Assembly (NCBI RefSeq): GCF_023913515.1
Contig: NZ_CP099391.1
Coordinates: 1,550,001-1,614,000, forward strand
Direction of reading: 5' to 3'
Length of the DNA stretch: 64,000 nt
Origin: Natronococcus sp. CG52
GTDB taxonomy: Archaea; Halobacteriota; Halobacteria; Halobacteriales; Natrialbaceae
The position numbers and the translations under genes were made by a program. Of this stretch, positions 18,356 to 26,802 are shown one piece after another; the stretch's first letter is position 1; every line of letters begins with the position of its first letter. The notes below the pieces were generated by a model. That model saw nothing but the letters and a program-made list of their open reading frames with translations. It did no database searches and had not been told where the DNA came from.

Positions 18356-19408
18356 TTACTCCTCCTCGACGGCGGTATCGTCGTACGCGGCCTCGATCGC
18401 AACCGCGGTTCCGTCGCGAACGGTCTCGACGTCGTCCGCGTCCGTTCCGAACGACGACTCGAGTCGATCCACGTCGACGCGGTCGTCGTCTCGATAGCTC
18501 ACGACGGCGTTCGCGGTCGCACTGCCACCGTCGAGAGAGAGCTGCTGGTGGATGCCCGCAGCGCCCTCGATGGCGTCGAACTGGAAGCCGAGTTCGTCGG
18601 CTTCCGCGTCAGTCTGGTCGTTCTCCAGGTCGTCCGCCGTGAACGCCTCGTCCGGAGCGTACAGTCCGAGCGAGATCCCGTCGGCCTCGTCGGCGCGGAG
18701 AAGCCCGGCGAACTCGTCGTCGATCTCGTACTTCGGCTTCCGCTCGCCGGCGGCCGTCGCGACGGTTCCCTCGACGGCAGTCGCCGGATCGAACGCGTCG
18801 TTCTCGCTCGGATACGAGTAAGCGAACAGTTCGTCCGTGACGCCGACGGCTTCCCCGCTCTCTCCGTCGACGGAGACCGCATACGCGTCACCGAGCGCCG
18901 CCGGATCGTATCCCGTTTCCTCGAGCGCATCGGTGAGATCGTCGCGTTCGTAGGTTCCCGTGATCGCGTAGACGCCGTCCGCGTAGACGAACGCGCTCGC
19001 GTCGCTCGTCTCGCCGTGCGCGTTGAAGGCCTCTACTGCCGGGGAGTCACCGAGTTGTGCGAGGCCGAACGACGAGAGCTGTGCGAACGCGATCGGATTG
19101 ACGAGCAGCGAATCCGTGGGCTGCTCGTCGTCGCCGAGATCGGCGCGCTGGAAGCTCGCACCGAACGCGATGGCGCCGTAGAACGACGACGACCGATCGG
19201 TCTCCCGAAGTAGCGACGCGTACGACGGGAGGTCACCGTCGTCGAGCAGTTCGTGGTCGGAGTCGGCGACCGACTCCGAGTCATCGCTACCGCTGGAGTC
19301 GCTATCGTCGGTGTCGTCGGTTTCGTCGCTCGTTTCCGAACAGCCGGCGAGAGACGCCATCCCTGCGGCCAGGAGGGAGAGGGAGGTTCGTCGATCGAGA
19401 CGTGTCAT
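18356..19408 (-). CDS. Tat-type lipoprotein of unknown function
   Basis: 350 residues. The N-terminus has LDRRTSLSLLAAGMASLAGC: twin arginines, hydrophobic core and lipobox, so an exported, lipid-anchored protein. A very acidic Asp/Ser/Thr linker follows (about residues 24-50). The remainder alternates predicted strands and helices (GAIAFGASFQRADL, SAFVYADGVYAITGTYERDDLTDALEETGY) without a motif I can name. It ends 68 bases from the HTH gene, converging with it. I do not recognise the family beyond halobacterial lipoproteins. Confidence 0.7.
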   Translation of the reverse strand: MTRLDRRTSLSLLAAGMASLAGCSETSDETDDTDDSDSSGSDDSESVADSDHELLDDGDLPSYASLLRETDRSSSFYGAIAFGASFQRADLGDDEQPTDSLLVNPIAFAQLSSFGLAQLGDSPAVEAFNAHGETSDASAFVYADGVYAITGTYERDDLTDALEETGYDPAALGDAYAVSVDGESGEAVGVTDELFAYSYPSENDAFDPATAVEGTVATAAGERKPKYEIDDEFAGLLRADEADGISLGLYAPDEAFTADDLENDQTDAEADELGFQFDAIEGAAGIHQQLSLDGGSATANAVVSYRDDDRVDVDRLESSFGTDADDVETVRDGTAVAIEAAYDDTAVEEE

Positions 19409-19529
19409 GTAGTGGTGGTCCTCGCCGGACGTTCTTCACTGTACTGGAAAGTATTGAAATAGTGAACGTAGGGGCGTAGAAGAGGGTGCTCCGGTGCGAG
19501 TCGGCTAGCGAACCGGTGGAGATCGGTAC

Positions 19530-20315
19530 TCAATCCTCTGCCGGCCGCTCGGTCGCTCGACGGAGCAGACCGAGCAGCGTGTTCGCCTCCCCCGTCGTCA
19601 GATCGGCACGGCCGAACACCCGGCGAAGCATTCGCATCGTCTTATCGCGTTTCTCGACCGGATGGTTGATCTCGGCGAGCAGCGCACCCCACTGGTCGTA
19701 GAGGCGATCGATCGTCTCCTCGGGGGCACGAGTGCGCTCGAGGTCCGGCAACTGCGTTTCGGCCGGCGAGAGGGTGAGCGTCCGCAGTTCGTACAGCGTC
19801 ACCGTCGCGGCCTGTCCGAGATTCAACACGGGATAGTCGGCGCTCGCGGGGATCGCACAGATTTCGTCGATCCGCGCGAGTTCCTCGTTCGTGAGCCCGA
19901 CCTGTTCGCGGCCGAAGACGAGCGCCGTCGGTCCCTCGACCGTCGGGAGACGTTCGGCGAGATCCGCGGGCGTGGAGTACGGAAACCGGATGTGACTCCG
20001 ATCGTCTTCGTTCGTTACCGCCGTACAGCCGATCGTGTGGTAGCGTTCGACGAGTTCGTCGAACGCGAGTTCGGTCGCGTTCGGGAGGACGTCCTCGCGG
20101 GCGTGTCCGGCGAACCCGTACGCCTCGCCGTCCGGGTCGAGCGTCGGCGGGTCGACGAGCAGGAGGTCCTCGAAGCCGAAGTTCTTCATCGCTCTGGCGA
20201 TGGTGCCGACGTTCCCCGGCGTCTGTGCGTCGACGATGGCGACCGCCGGCGGCGTTCGATCGGTTTCCGACGTCGATTCTTCGCAGGCGGTGTGCGTACT
20301 CGAGTCCTCAGTCAT
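19530..20315 (-). CDS. TrmJ-like RNA 2'-O-methyltransferase (SPOUT)
   Basis: 261 residues from the ATG at 20315; an in-frame ATG 19 codons earlier gives a basic tail that looks spurious. SpoU/TrmH motifs are all present: motif 1 TPGNVGTIARAMKNFG, motif 2 ALVFGREQVGLTNEE, motif 3 YPVLNLGQAATVTLYEL, forming the knotted SAM site. The C-terminal helical part (about 80 residues, ERTRAPEETIDRLYDQW...) is the TrmJ-type extension. TrmJ methylates the ribose of tRNA position 32. The gene faces away from the presumed origin at 20316-21309. Confidence 0.9.
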   Translation of the reverse strand: MTEDSSTHTACEESTSETDRTPPAVAIVDAQTPGNVGTIARAMKNFGFEDLLLVDPPTLDPDGEAYGFAGHAREDVLPNATELAFDELVERYHTIGCTAVTNEDDRSHIRFPYSTPADLAERLPTVEGPTALVFGREQVGLTNEELARIDEICAIPASADYPVLNLGQAATVTLYELRTLTLSPAETQLPDLERTRAPEETIDRLYDQWGALLAEINHPVEKRDKTMRMLRRVFGRADLTTGEANTLLGLLRRATERPAED

Positions 20316-20514
20316 GATTTGGTGTAATGAATCGTGGAAAGCGATTCGTTTCCGTCGACCACTCGAAGGCACCCGTGTCGGGAGAAGATGTCGTTCGGAA
20401 CGGATGCGTCCATCGAACCGTGTTCATACCGCAGGTAACGAGTGCGGGTGCAAAAGTCACCTGATGCCGGGGTGAAAGACCTGGTACAAAAAAGACGTAG
20501 TACGAGAGAACTAG

Positions 20515-20600
20515 TATCCGCACTGGAACTAGCTATTCGCTATTTCTCAATAACTTCCTAATATATCTTACTAGAAACTAGTCTAGTACTCCTCTAGTTG
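20515..20600. other. A/T-rich segment, candidate DNA unwinding element
   Basis: This stretch is far richer in A and T than the surrounding sequence and contains repeated CTAGT/ACTAG and TAATATAT-like words. It lies about 190 bases left of the first origin repeat. A second, weaker A/T-rich candidate (20869-20937) lies between the inverted repeat groups. Confidence 0.4.
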
Positions 20601-20787
20601 TTGGGTAGAATACACTCAATTCGATCGCGTGTTCGTCGCTCTATCTGGATTCGTCGTTCCTGTTCGTCCGTTACCGGTCGGTTGCATCCCTCTCGACGAA
20701 GTTCTTCGCCAGGATCCGTTGACGAATTTGTCCGCTGACTGCCGTCAGAAGCGAAATTCCGGAACAGATCGACCGGATGGGAGAGGG

Positions 20788-20811
20788 ACACACCCCCGTC
20801 GCGTTTGTAAT
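20788..20811 (-). repeat. Origin repeat A (ORB-like)
   Basis: Read on the minus strand it is TTACAAACGCGACGGGGG followed by TGTGT. It matches repeat C at 20 of 24 positions and has the opposite orientation. Confidence 0.7.
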
Positions 20812-20844
20812 GGCGATCAGGTGGGGGGGAGGGTCTGTTCTGCA

Positions 20845-20868
20845 ACACACCAGTGTCGCGCTTGTAAA
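20845..20868 (-). repeat. Origin repeat B (ORB-like)
   Basis: On the minus strand it reads TTTACAAGCGCGACACTGG followed by TGTGT. It shares 19 of 24 positions with repeat A and the same orientation; the differences cluster in the G-run. Confidence 0.65.
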
Positions 20869-20937
20869 ATATCGGGGTAGTGGTCGAGATTTGCGCCAAT
20901 TCGGCTATTTTGATTCAGGCCCGCCCACCTGTTTCCC

Positions 20938-20961
20938 GTTACATCCGCGACGGTGGTGTGT
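20938..20961 (+). repeat. Origin repeat C (ORB-like)
   Basis: GTTACATCCGCGACGGTGG followed by TGTGT on the plus strand, facing orc1. It forms an inverted pair with repeats A and B around the 20869-20937 segment. Confidence 0.7.
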
Positions 20962-21113
20962 GTGCCATCCGTTGCACAGCGTCTCGAGTCTGCGCCCGCA
21001 GCTAGCGTAGTTTTTAGGCTGTGATCCGTGTATTCTATCGCTACCGCCTCGGAACGCCCGACAGTCTTCGTTCCGGCTTCGAGAGTGCAACCGCCGTACG
21101 CACCTTCGAGCCC

Positions 21114-21137
21114 GTTACATCCGCGATGGGGGTGTCC
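21114..21137 (+). repeat. Origin repeat D (ORB-like)
   Basis: GTTACATCCGCGATGGGGG followed by TGTCC; its first 13 bases are identical to repeat C. Confidence 0.7.
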
Positions 21138-21246
21138 GCGCCCCCGCCGCGAGTCGGACGGACGATTAGAAACGCGAGGTCGGCGGTTTCCGGCGCGCAC
21201 TCCAGTGAATCGCTTGAGTCGGGTATGAGGCGCTCACGGGGACTAT

Positions 21247-21258
21247 TTACATCCGCGA
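21247..21258 (+). repeat. Origin half-repeat E next to the orc1 promoter
   Basis: TTACATCCGCGA, identical to the first part of C and D but without the G-rich half. It ends 52 bases before the orc1 ATG and just upstream of a TATA-like CTTTATTT (about 21271-21278), so binding of Orc1 here could repress its own gene. Confidence 0.55.
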
Positions 21259-21309
21259 TCGATCTCCATACCTTTATTTCAGTTCAGTTGGAAGGCACGG
21301 GCTACCGCA

Positions 21310-22539
21310 ATGTCCGCGAACGACGATCGTGATCCACTCTTTCGATACGACGATCCGGTCTTTGCCGACGAGCGATTGCTCGAGATCACGCACCTCCCCG
21401 GCCCGGACCGGATCGTCGGTCGCGACGAGCAGATGCAGCGCGTGGCGGACGCCCTGAATCCCGCAATCTTCGGGAGCGAGCCCAACCACCTGTTCATCTT
21501 CGGCAAGACCGGTACCGGCAAGTCGCTCATCTCCAGATCCGTGACCAAGCGGGTGATATCGGAAGCGAAACGCGACGACATCACGGTGAAGTACGCCTTC
21601 ATCGACTGCGGCGAGCAAAACACCGAGGCGTCGATCGTCAAAACGATCGCCCAACTCGTCAACGAACCCGGAACGAGCGGGGTCTCCGTCCCCGATAGGG
21701 GGCTCGGGACCGGCGACTACTACAAGCGACTCTGGCAGGCCGTCGACCACTGTACGGACGTCACCATCGTCATCTTGGACGAGATCGACATGCTCGAGGA
21801 CGACGAGGTGCTCCGAAAGCTCTCGCGTGCGGGCGAGAACCGACGGATCTCCGACTCCAGCATCGGTATCATCGGCATCTCGAACAAGATCGACTTCCCC
21901 GACCACCTCTCCGAGCGCGTCAAGTCGAGTCTCTCCCGGGACGAACTCGTCTTCTCGCCGTACGACGCCAACCAGCTGGTCGAAATCCTGGAGAAGCGAC
22001 GCGACGCGTTCCACGACGGGGTGCTCTCGGGCGACGTCATCCCCCTGACGGCCGCCCTCGCTGCCCAGGAACACGGTGACGCGCGCAAGGCGATCGACAT
22101 CCTCCGGAACGCGGGTCGGATCGCCAAGAAGCAAAACGCCAGCCGGGTAACTGCCGAGCACGTCCGCGACGCGAAGGAGAAGACCGAGGCCGACCGGTTC
22201 AACGAACTGATCGAGGGCTCGCCACAGCAGGCGAAGGCGATCCTCTACTCGCTGACGCTGCTGACGGAGAACAGCACCGAGAAGGAGTTCCCGACGAAGA
22301 TCATCTACAACCAGTACAAGGAGGTCGCGCGTCGACTCGACTTCGACGTCCTCTCGGAACGACGCGTCCAGGAGATTCTCCAGGAGCAGAACTTCCTCAA
22401 CGTCATTCAGTCCGAGCGCGAGGGTCGGGGACGCGGCCGCGGCGCGCACGCGAAACACCGACTCCTCGAGAACCCCTCGATCGTCAAGAAGGTGTTACTC
22501 CGAGATTCGCGGCTCGCACCCCTCGAGGAGGGCGCGTAG
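21310..22539 (+). CDS. orc1: Orc1/Cdc6 replication initiator
   Basis: 409 residues. AAA+ ATPase: Walker A GKTGTGKS (residues 65-72), Walker B VILDEID (154-160), sensor 1 GIIGISNKID, sensor 2 region HGDARKAIDIL. A winged-helix DNA-binding domain forms the C-terminal 110 residues (SLTLLTENS..., 'FDVLSERRVQEILQEQNFLN') and includes a basic Arg/Gly patch (EGRGRGRGAHAKH). It binds origin recognition boxes and loads MCM; related repeats sit immediately upstream. Halobacteria carry several paralogues, each usually tied to its own origin; which one this is cannot be told from the sequence alone. Confidence 0.95.
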   Translation: MSANDDRDPLFRYDDPVFADERLLEITHLPGPDRIVGRDEQMQRVADALNPAIFGSEPNHLFIFGKTGTGKSLISRSVTKRVISEAKRDDITVKYAFIDCGEQNTEASIVKTIAQLVNEPGTSGVSVPDRGLGTGDYYKRLWQAVDHCTDVTIVILDEIDMLEDDEVLRKLSRAGENRRISDSSIGIIGISNKIDFPDHLSERVKSSLSRDELVFSPYDANQLVEILEKRRDAFHDGVLSGDVIPLTAALAAQEHGDARKAIDILRNAGRIAKKQNASRVTAEHVRDAKEKTEADRFNELIEGSPQQAKAILYSLTLLTENSTEKEFPTKIIYNQYKEVARRLDFDVLSERRVQEILQEQNFLNVIQSEREGRGRGRGAHAKHRLLENPSIVKKVLLRDSRLAPLEEGA

Positions 22540-22601
22540 CGGAACGAGGTCCGGCCCGCCGGGATCGCGGTATCTTTCTGCTTCGCTTTCACAGTACTCG
22601 T

Positions 22602-23795
22602 ATGGACAGCGTCGACGCGGCCGGGCTGGGGATCGGCGACGAGTTTCCGACCCGGATCATGGGGGTGTTGAACGTCAGCGAGGAGTCGCCGTACGATCCG
22701 AGCGTTTACGACGATCCCGACGAGGCGGCCCGGTACGTGGACGAGGAACTGATCGGCGAGGGCGCGGACATTATCGACGTCGGCCTCGAGTCGGCCAACA
22801 AACGGTTCGACGTGCTCCCGGCCGAGGAGGAACTCGATCGGCTCCACGTCGCTTGCGAGACGATCGATCGCGTCTCTGGCGACGCGATCTTCTCCATCGA
22901 AACCCGGTATCACGAGGTGGCCGAGGCGGCGCTCGAGCGGGGGTTCGACATGGTCAACGACATCTGTGGCTTCGCGGACCCCGAAATGCCGACCGTCTGT
23001 GCGGCCCACGACGCCGCCGTCGCGAAGATGGCGAGCCCGCCGGACCTCGAGCGTCCCGGTGCGGTCGAAGAGACCGATTGGGAACGTCGGAGGTCGCCGG
23101 ACTGGGCCGCCGAAGCGGACTACGTCGACCAGGTGTACGAGGCGTTGAAACAGAACGGGCTGACGGACGAGACGATCGTCGATCCCGCCTTCGGCGGCTG
23201 GAGTGAGGCCCAGACCCTCGAGGACGACCGGGAGACCTTCCGTCGGCTCCGAGAGTTCCGCGCCCTCGATCGGCCGATGCTGGTCTCTATCAATCGGAAG
23301 AACTTCCTCGGCGAACTCGCTGGTCGCGGGACCGACGAGCGCCTGCCGGTCAGCCTGGCGGCGACGTCGCTGGCGATCGAGCGCGGAGCCCACGTGATAC
23401 GGACTCACGACGTCGCCGAGACCCGGGATGCGGCCGCGATCGGCGACGCCTTCACGGAGCGTGCGAGCGCACAGACCGACGGCGTCACCGTCGCGGAACT
23501 GGACGTTCGGTCCACTCGCGAGCTTCGACTGCACCTCGAAGAGCGCGGGATCGATCCGTCGATCGCAGACGAGTGGCGGACTCGCGTCTTCGAAATCGAA
23601 GGACTCGAGCGCGACGATCGGGACAGATTGCGGTCGATCGCTAGCGAGTACGACGTATCTGTGCTCGATGTGAACGATGAACGGAGTATTGTTCTCGGAT
23701 CGGAAACGTCGATTTCTGCCCTTTCAGAACGAATACGGAATAATTACAATCACCTCGATCGTATCAGTTCTGATTTCCAACGATTGTTGGAGTAA
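22602..23795 (+). CDS. folP: Dihydropteroate synthase (with C-terminal extension)
   Basis: 397 residues. The pterin-binding TIM barrel (about residues 15-270) has MGVLNVSEESPYDPSVY in place of the bacterial 'MGI.N.TPDSF', then DIIDVGLESANK, NDICGFADPEM and SINRKNFLGEL. It condenses a hydroxymethyl-dihydropterin diphosphate with p-aminobenzoate in folate synthesis. About 110 residues after the barrel (VTVAELDVRSTRELRLHLEE...) form an extra domain not found in bacterial FolP. mptE, for the preceding step, follows on the same strand. Haloarchaea are known to use folates rather than only methanopterin. Confidence 0.88.
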   Translation: MDSVDAAGLGIGDEFPTRIMGVLNVSEESPYDPSVYDDPDEAARYVDEELIGEGADIIDVGLESANKRFDVLPAEEELDRLHVACETIDRVSGDAIFSIETRYHEVAEAALERGFDMVNDICGFADPEMPTVCAAHDAAVAKMASPPDLERPGAVEETDWERRRSPDWAAEADYVDQVYEALKQNGLTDETIVDPAFGGWSEAQTLEDDRETFRRLREFRALDRPMLVSINRKNFLGELAGRGTDERLPVSLAATSLAIERGAHVIRTHDVAETRDAAAIGDAFTERASAQTDGVTVAELDVRSTRELRLHLEERGIDPSIADEWRTRVFEIEGLERDDRDRLRSIASEYDVSVLDVNDERSIVLGSETSISALSERIRNNYNHLDRISSDFQRLLE

Positions 23796-23836
23796 GAGAA
23801 AGCTTATGACGGAGGCTCCGAAAGGAGATGATGGAC

Positions 23837-23881
23837 GCCGGGCGGTCTCCCGGGTAGGGGTACTTGGAGGCGACCCCCGGC
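23837..23881 (+). promoter_or_regulatory. Stem-loop between folP and mptE (leader structure or terminator)
   Basis: GCCGGG and GGTC (from 23837) pair with GACC and CCCGGC (to 23881), giving about ten base pairs with one bulged C and a G-rich loop. A TATA-like GAAAGCTTATG sits at 23798-23808; if used, the hairpin lies in a roughly 145-base leader of mptE. A short start-stop frame (MDAGRSPG, from 23831) covers the hairpin base. It could instead simply end the folP transcript. Confidence 0.4.
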
Positions 23882-23974
23882 CCACAACACGGAATTATTG
23901 TGATGGTACGTCAACCAGTGACGACGCCATCTGGAAATACGCAGACACATAGTCACACGGAGACGAGCACGAGT

Positions 23975-24673
23975 ATGGAGTTCGACGAGTGGGTGCCCGT
24001 CTACGACGCCATCTGCCGCGATTTCGGCTACGGACGAGAGGGCGACGAGCGAGCACGAGACGTCCTCGCATCGCTGACCGGGCCGTTCGACCTCGATCGA
24101 CTCGCGGCCGTCCGCGGCGCGACGGTCGCCGTCGCGGGAGCCGGGCCGTCGCTCGAGACCGACGCCGCGATCGAGCGCGTCCGCGAGGTCGACGTCGTCT
24201 TCGCGGCCTCGACGGCGGCGGATACGCTCGCCGAAGCGGGACTCGACGTCGACTGTATGGTCACCGACCTCGACAAAAATCCCGACACCGTCCGCCGATT
24301 GACCGACCGGGAGACGCCGGTCGCGGTTCACGCTCACGGGGATAACGTGGCGGCGATCCGTACGATCGTCCCCGACTGCGCCGACGAGTACGTGCTCCCG
24401 ACGACGCAGGCCGAACCGCGGGGACCCGTCTCGAACTTCGGTGGGTTCACCGACGGCGACCGGGCGGCCTTCCTCGCCGATCATCTCGGCGCCGCCCACC
24501 TCCGGTTCGTCGGCTGGGATTTCGACGATCCCTCGGTAGATTCGACGAAGGCTCGAAAGCTCGAGTGGGCCGAACGACTGCTGTACTGGCTCGAAGCGCG
24601 GCGCGGCGACCGTTTCGGGGTGCTGGACGGGCGACGGGACGGGATCGAAACGACGGCGCTTCCGATCGACTGA
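23975..24673 (+). CDS. mptE: 6-hydroxymethyl-7,8-dihydropterin pyrophosphokinase MptE
   Basis: 232 residues from the ATG at 23975; the open frame extends upstream to a TTG at 23864 but that part is low-complexity Thr/Ser/His. DUF115-type fold: VAVAGAGPSLE (nucleotide-binding loop), 'FAASTAADTLAEAGLDVDCMVTDLDKNPD', VAVHAHGDN and RFVGWDFDD with acidic metal-binding residues. It makes the pterin diphosphate used by FolP, whose gene is immediately upstream, so the two form a folate module. In methanogens the same enzyme serves methanopterin synthesis. Confidence 0.92.
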   Translation: MEFDEWVPVYDAICRDFGYGREGDERARDVLASLTGPFDLDRLAAVRGATVAVAGAGPSLETDAAIERVREVDVVFAASTAADTLAEAGLDVDCMVTDLDKNPDTVRRLTDRETPVAVHAHGDNVAAIRTIVPDCADEYVLPTTQAEPRGPVSNFGGFTDGDRAAFLADHLGAAHLRFVGWDFDDPSVDSTKARKLEWAERLLYWLEARRGDRFGVLDGRRDGIETTALPID

Positions 24674-24757
24674 CGTCCGCCGTGGGCTGTCCGTCGATAC
24701 CGAGCGATCGTCCGGCTGTCGACGAATCGACGGGGTCGTCGCGGTTAGCGCTGCCGA

Positions 24758-24952
24758 TCACTCGATCCGGTATTCGACGATGTCGTCACACTCACAGACC
24801 GGACAGGGGACGCGGGCGGACTCGACGGTCGTTCCGCAGCGGCGACACTCCTCGATGATCGTCGCGTTACCGTCACGAGACAGCACTGATTCGAGCCTCG
24901 CTCGCACGGTCGACACCGATACCGCTCCGTCGTTTTGCCGTTTGCCGTTCAT
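24758..24952 (-). CDS. Small zinc-ribbon protein
   Basis: 64 residues. Two Cys pairs, CRRC and CPVC, are separated by 13 residues and followed by CECDDIVEYRIE; this is a typical archaeal rubredoxin-like zinc knuckle. The N-terminal 30 residues are helical and polar. Small zinc proteins of this size are frequent in haloarchaea and some regulate biofilm or swarming, but no role can be assigned here. It is convergent with mptE. Confidence 0.6.
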   Translation of the reverse strand: MNGKRQNDGAVSVSTVRARLESVLSRDGNATIIEECRRCGTTVESARVPCPVCECDDIVEYRIE

Positions 24953-25274
24953 GTCCCGACTATCGATCGTATCAGTGTTTGTTATTGTACGATTAACGTG
25001 AACGTCGTTCCTGAAACGGCGACTACAACGTCACACCGTGGATCCTCAGACGTAACCAAATCGACAGTATCGCGGGTGGTCGAGCGTCGGAGAAGGACGA
25101 ACCGCCGCGTTGCAGTCGGAGAACACCCCTGTCGTCTTCCGATTCGAGACCGTCGTGCCGATCCGATTCGGTTGATGAATCGTTGCGATTTTCGGTTCGA
25201 AATACTGTATGTCAATCAATTCTACCATTAGTTCGACAAGAAAGCTTATGCCGGGATGCTCAACTTATGGAATT
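24953..25274. other. Intergenic region with a promoter at its right end
   Basis: 322 bases without a recognisable gene on either strand. The right end carries GAAAGCTTATG (25240-25250), the same promoter-like word found upstream of mptE (23798-23808); it is about 27 bases before the next ATG. Confidence 0.45.
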
Positions 25275-25604
25275 ATGTCACAGGACACTTCGGTGCAGAA
25301 CGAAACTGCTGGGGACGACCCCGATCGTCTTCCGAACCTCGTAACGATCGTCGGTCGTGGAGTCCCGTCGAACTTCGAAATCGCCGTCGACGGCGAGATC
25401 GAGATGATCGCCGACGATCCCGTCGCGGAGGGGACGGTCATCTCCGGCGGCGTCGCGGAGGGTGCGATCGAGGTTGGGGTCCAGCGATTCCGATTCTCCG
25501 GTCAGATGGCGAACGTTCACGTCGTCGACTGGAACGGAACGGAGATAGCCGACTCACCCAGTACGCCGGAAGTTCACGTCGATTACGGCGTCGTCACCCG
25601 CTAA
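25275..25604 (+). CDS. Conserved haloarchaeal protein of unknown function
   Basis: 109 residues from the ATG at 25275, the position expected for a leaderless message from the TATA-like box at 25240-25250. After a polar 20-residue start the protein is mostly predicted beta strands: LVTIVGRGVPSNFEIAVDGEIEM, GTVISGGVAEGAIEVGVQRFRFSG, VHVVDWNGTE, VHVDYGV. This pattern recurs in many short haloarchaeal proteins I have seen, all without assigned function; the shape suggests a small beta-sandwich. There is no signal peptide or membrane segment. Confidence 0.65.
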   Translation: MSQDTSVQNETAGDDPDRLPNLVTIVGRGVPSNFEIAVDGEIEMIADDPVAEGTVISGGVAEGAIEVGVQRFRFSGQMANVHVVDWNGTEIADSPSTPEVHVDYGVVTR

Positions 25605-25797
25605 CTGTTTTCGCGAGTATCGGTTGCGTCCTGAATACGCCCCGCCCCTGCATCGGGTGTCTCTCACCCGGCACGTGGTCGGCTCCGGTACTGACAGTTC
25701 CATCTCGTACGCTATACCGCGTTCGCTGTCCGCTCGCCGGATTGCGGGTCGACTCGTCCCTCGAGTCGATCGGTCACGGACCGACGCGCGATCGCGT

Positions 25798-26802
25798 TCA
25801 TTCGTCCGGCGCGAGTTCCTCGATCGTCGCTTCGATCTCGTCGCTCGAGGCGCCGCGAGGGAAGCCGATCGCGACGTCGTCGACGCCGTCGATGTCCTCG
25901 AACTTCGCTAGCTCCTCGCGGGCGCGCTCCGGCGTCCCGGCGGCGCCGAGATCGTCGAGCAACTCGTCGGAGATACAGTCGAGCGCCTCCTCCGTCTCGC
26001 CGCTCGCCCACGCGGCGGCGATCTCGTTGGCTTCCTCCTCGTAGCCCTGCCGCGAGAGCGATTCCCGGTAGTAGGTCCCCATCGCGCCGACGTAGAACGC
26101 GAGGTGCTGGCGGGTAAGCTCTCGGGCCCGGTCGCCGTCCTCGAGCGCGCACGCGGTCAGCGAGAGCGTCACGCGGACGTCGTCGGGGCGGCGATCGCCG
26201 AGTTCCATCCCGCGACGGAGGTCCTCGAGTCGGTCGGCGAGTCCGTCCGGGGTGAAGACGACCGCGTGCCAGCCGTCGGCGAACCGGCCCGCGAGTTCGA
26301 CGGACTTCGGTCCCATCCCCGCAGCGTCGATGGGGACCGGTTCCGTCGGTGGATCACAGCGAAGCCGAAAGCCGGCCAGTGAGAAGATATCCCCGTCGTA
26401 GTTCACGGTCTCGCCGCTCATTACCGCGCGCATGATCTCGAGGTACTCCCGGGTGCGACGGAGCGGCCGGTCGAACTCGACGCCGTGCCATCCCTCGATG
26501 ACGGCGGGGCCGCTCGAGGCGATCGCCATCCGCAGTCGGCCGTCGGCGACCTCTTGGAGGGTCGTGGCGGTCTGGCCGAGCAGCGCCGGCGACCGCGAGT
26601 AGACGTTGACGATACTCGGCCCGAGCCCGATCTCGTCGGTCTCGCGGGCGATCTCGGTCAGAACGGTGACCGCGTCGCGACCCCAGGTCTCGGGTAACCA
26701 GGCGTAATCGTAGCCGTGGCTCTCGCCGAGGCGCGCGAAATTGACGAGCGAATCGACGGATGGCTGTGCTGCGACCGGAAGGTGAAGGCTTCGTACTGTC
26801 AT
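25798..26802 (-). CDS. Coenzyme F420-dependent LLM-class oxidoreductase
   Basis: 334 residues from the ATG at 26802; the frame extends 55 codons further but that part is Arg/Gly-rich and unlike the family. A luciferase-like monooxygenase barrel: ARLGESHGYDYAWLPETWGRDAVTVLTEIA, IGLGPSIVNVYSRSP, GRLRMAIASSGPAVIEGWHGVEF, 'PIDAAGMGPKSVELAGRFADGWHAVVFTP'. These match the haloarchaeal F420 subfamily related to NP1902A, and the enzyme should use reduced F420 for hydride transfer to an unknown substrate. It stands alone. Confidence 0.88.
   Translation of the reverse strand: MTVRSLHLPVAAQPSVDSLVNFARLGESHGYDYAWLPETWGRDAVTVLTEIARETDEIGLGPSIVNVYSRSPALLGQTATTLQEVADGRLRMAIASSGPAVIEGWHGVEFDRPLRRTREYLEIMRAVMSGETVNYDGDIFSLAGFRLRCDPPTEPVPIDAAGMGPKSVELAGRFADGWHAVVFTPDGLADRLEDLRRGMELGDRRPDDVRVTLSLTACALEDGDRARELTRQHLAFYVGAMGTYYRESLSRQGYEEEANEIAAAWASGETEEALDCISDELLDDLGAAGTPERAREELAKFEDIDGVDDVAIGFPRGASSDEIEATIEELAPDE

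Larger units (their letters stand above)
20316..21309. other. oriC: Putative replication origin region upstream of orc1/cdc6
   Basis: 994 bases without a credible gene, ending at the orc1/cdc6 start. It holds five copies of a TTACA-n-n-CGCGA type repeat (listed separately), a G-rich run (about 20821-20833) and A/T-rich segments at about 20515-20600 and 20869-20937. Two repeats point left and three point right, flanking the second A/T-rich segment, as in archaeal origins where origin recognition boxes flank a DNA unwinding element. Linkage to orc1/cdc6 is the usual haloarchaeal arrangement. Confidence 0.8.

Noticed and set aside
20780-21260. CRISPR-like array
   Set aside because: The repeats differ in orientation, spacing (57 to 176 bases) and sequence; they fit origin boxes better than a CRISPR.
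23806-23952. 48-codon frame before mptE
   Set aside because: The peptide has no motif and covers the stem-loop; it is more likely a leader region than a gene.
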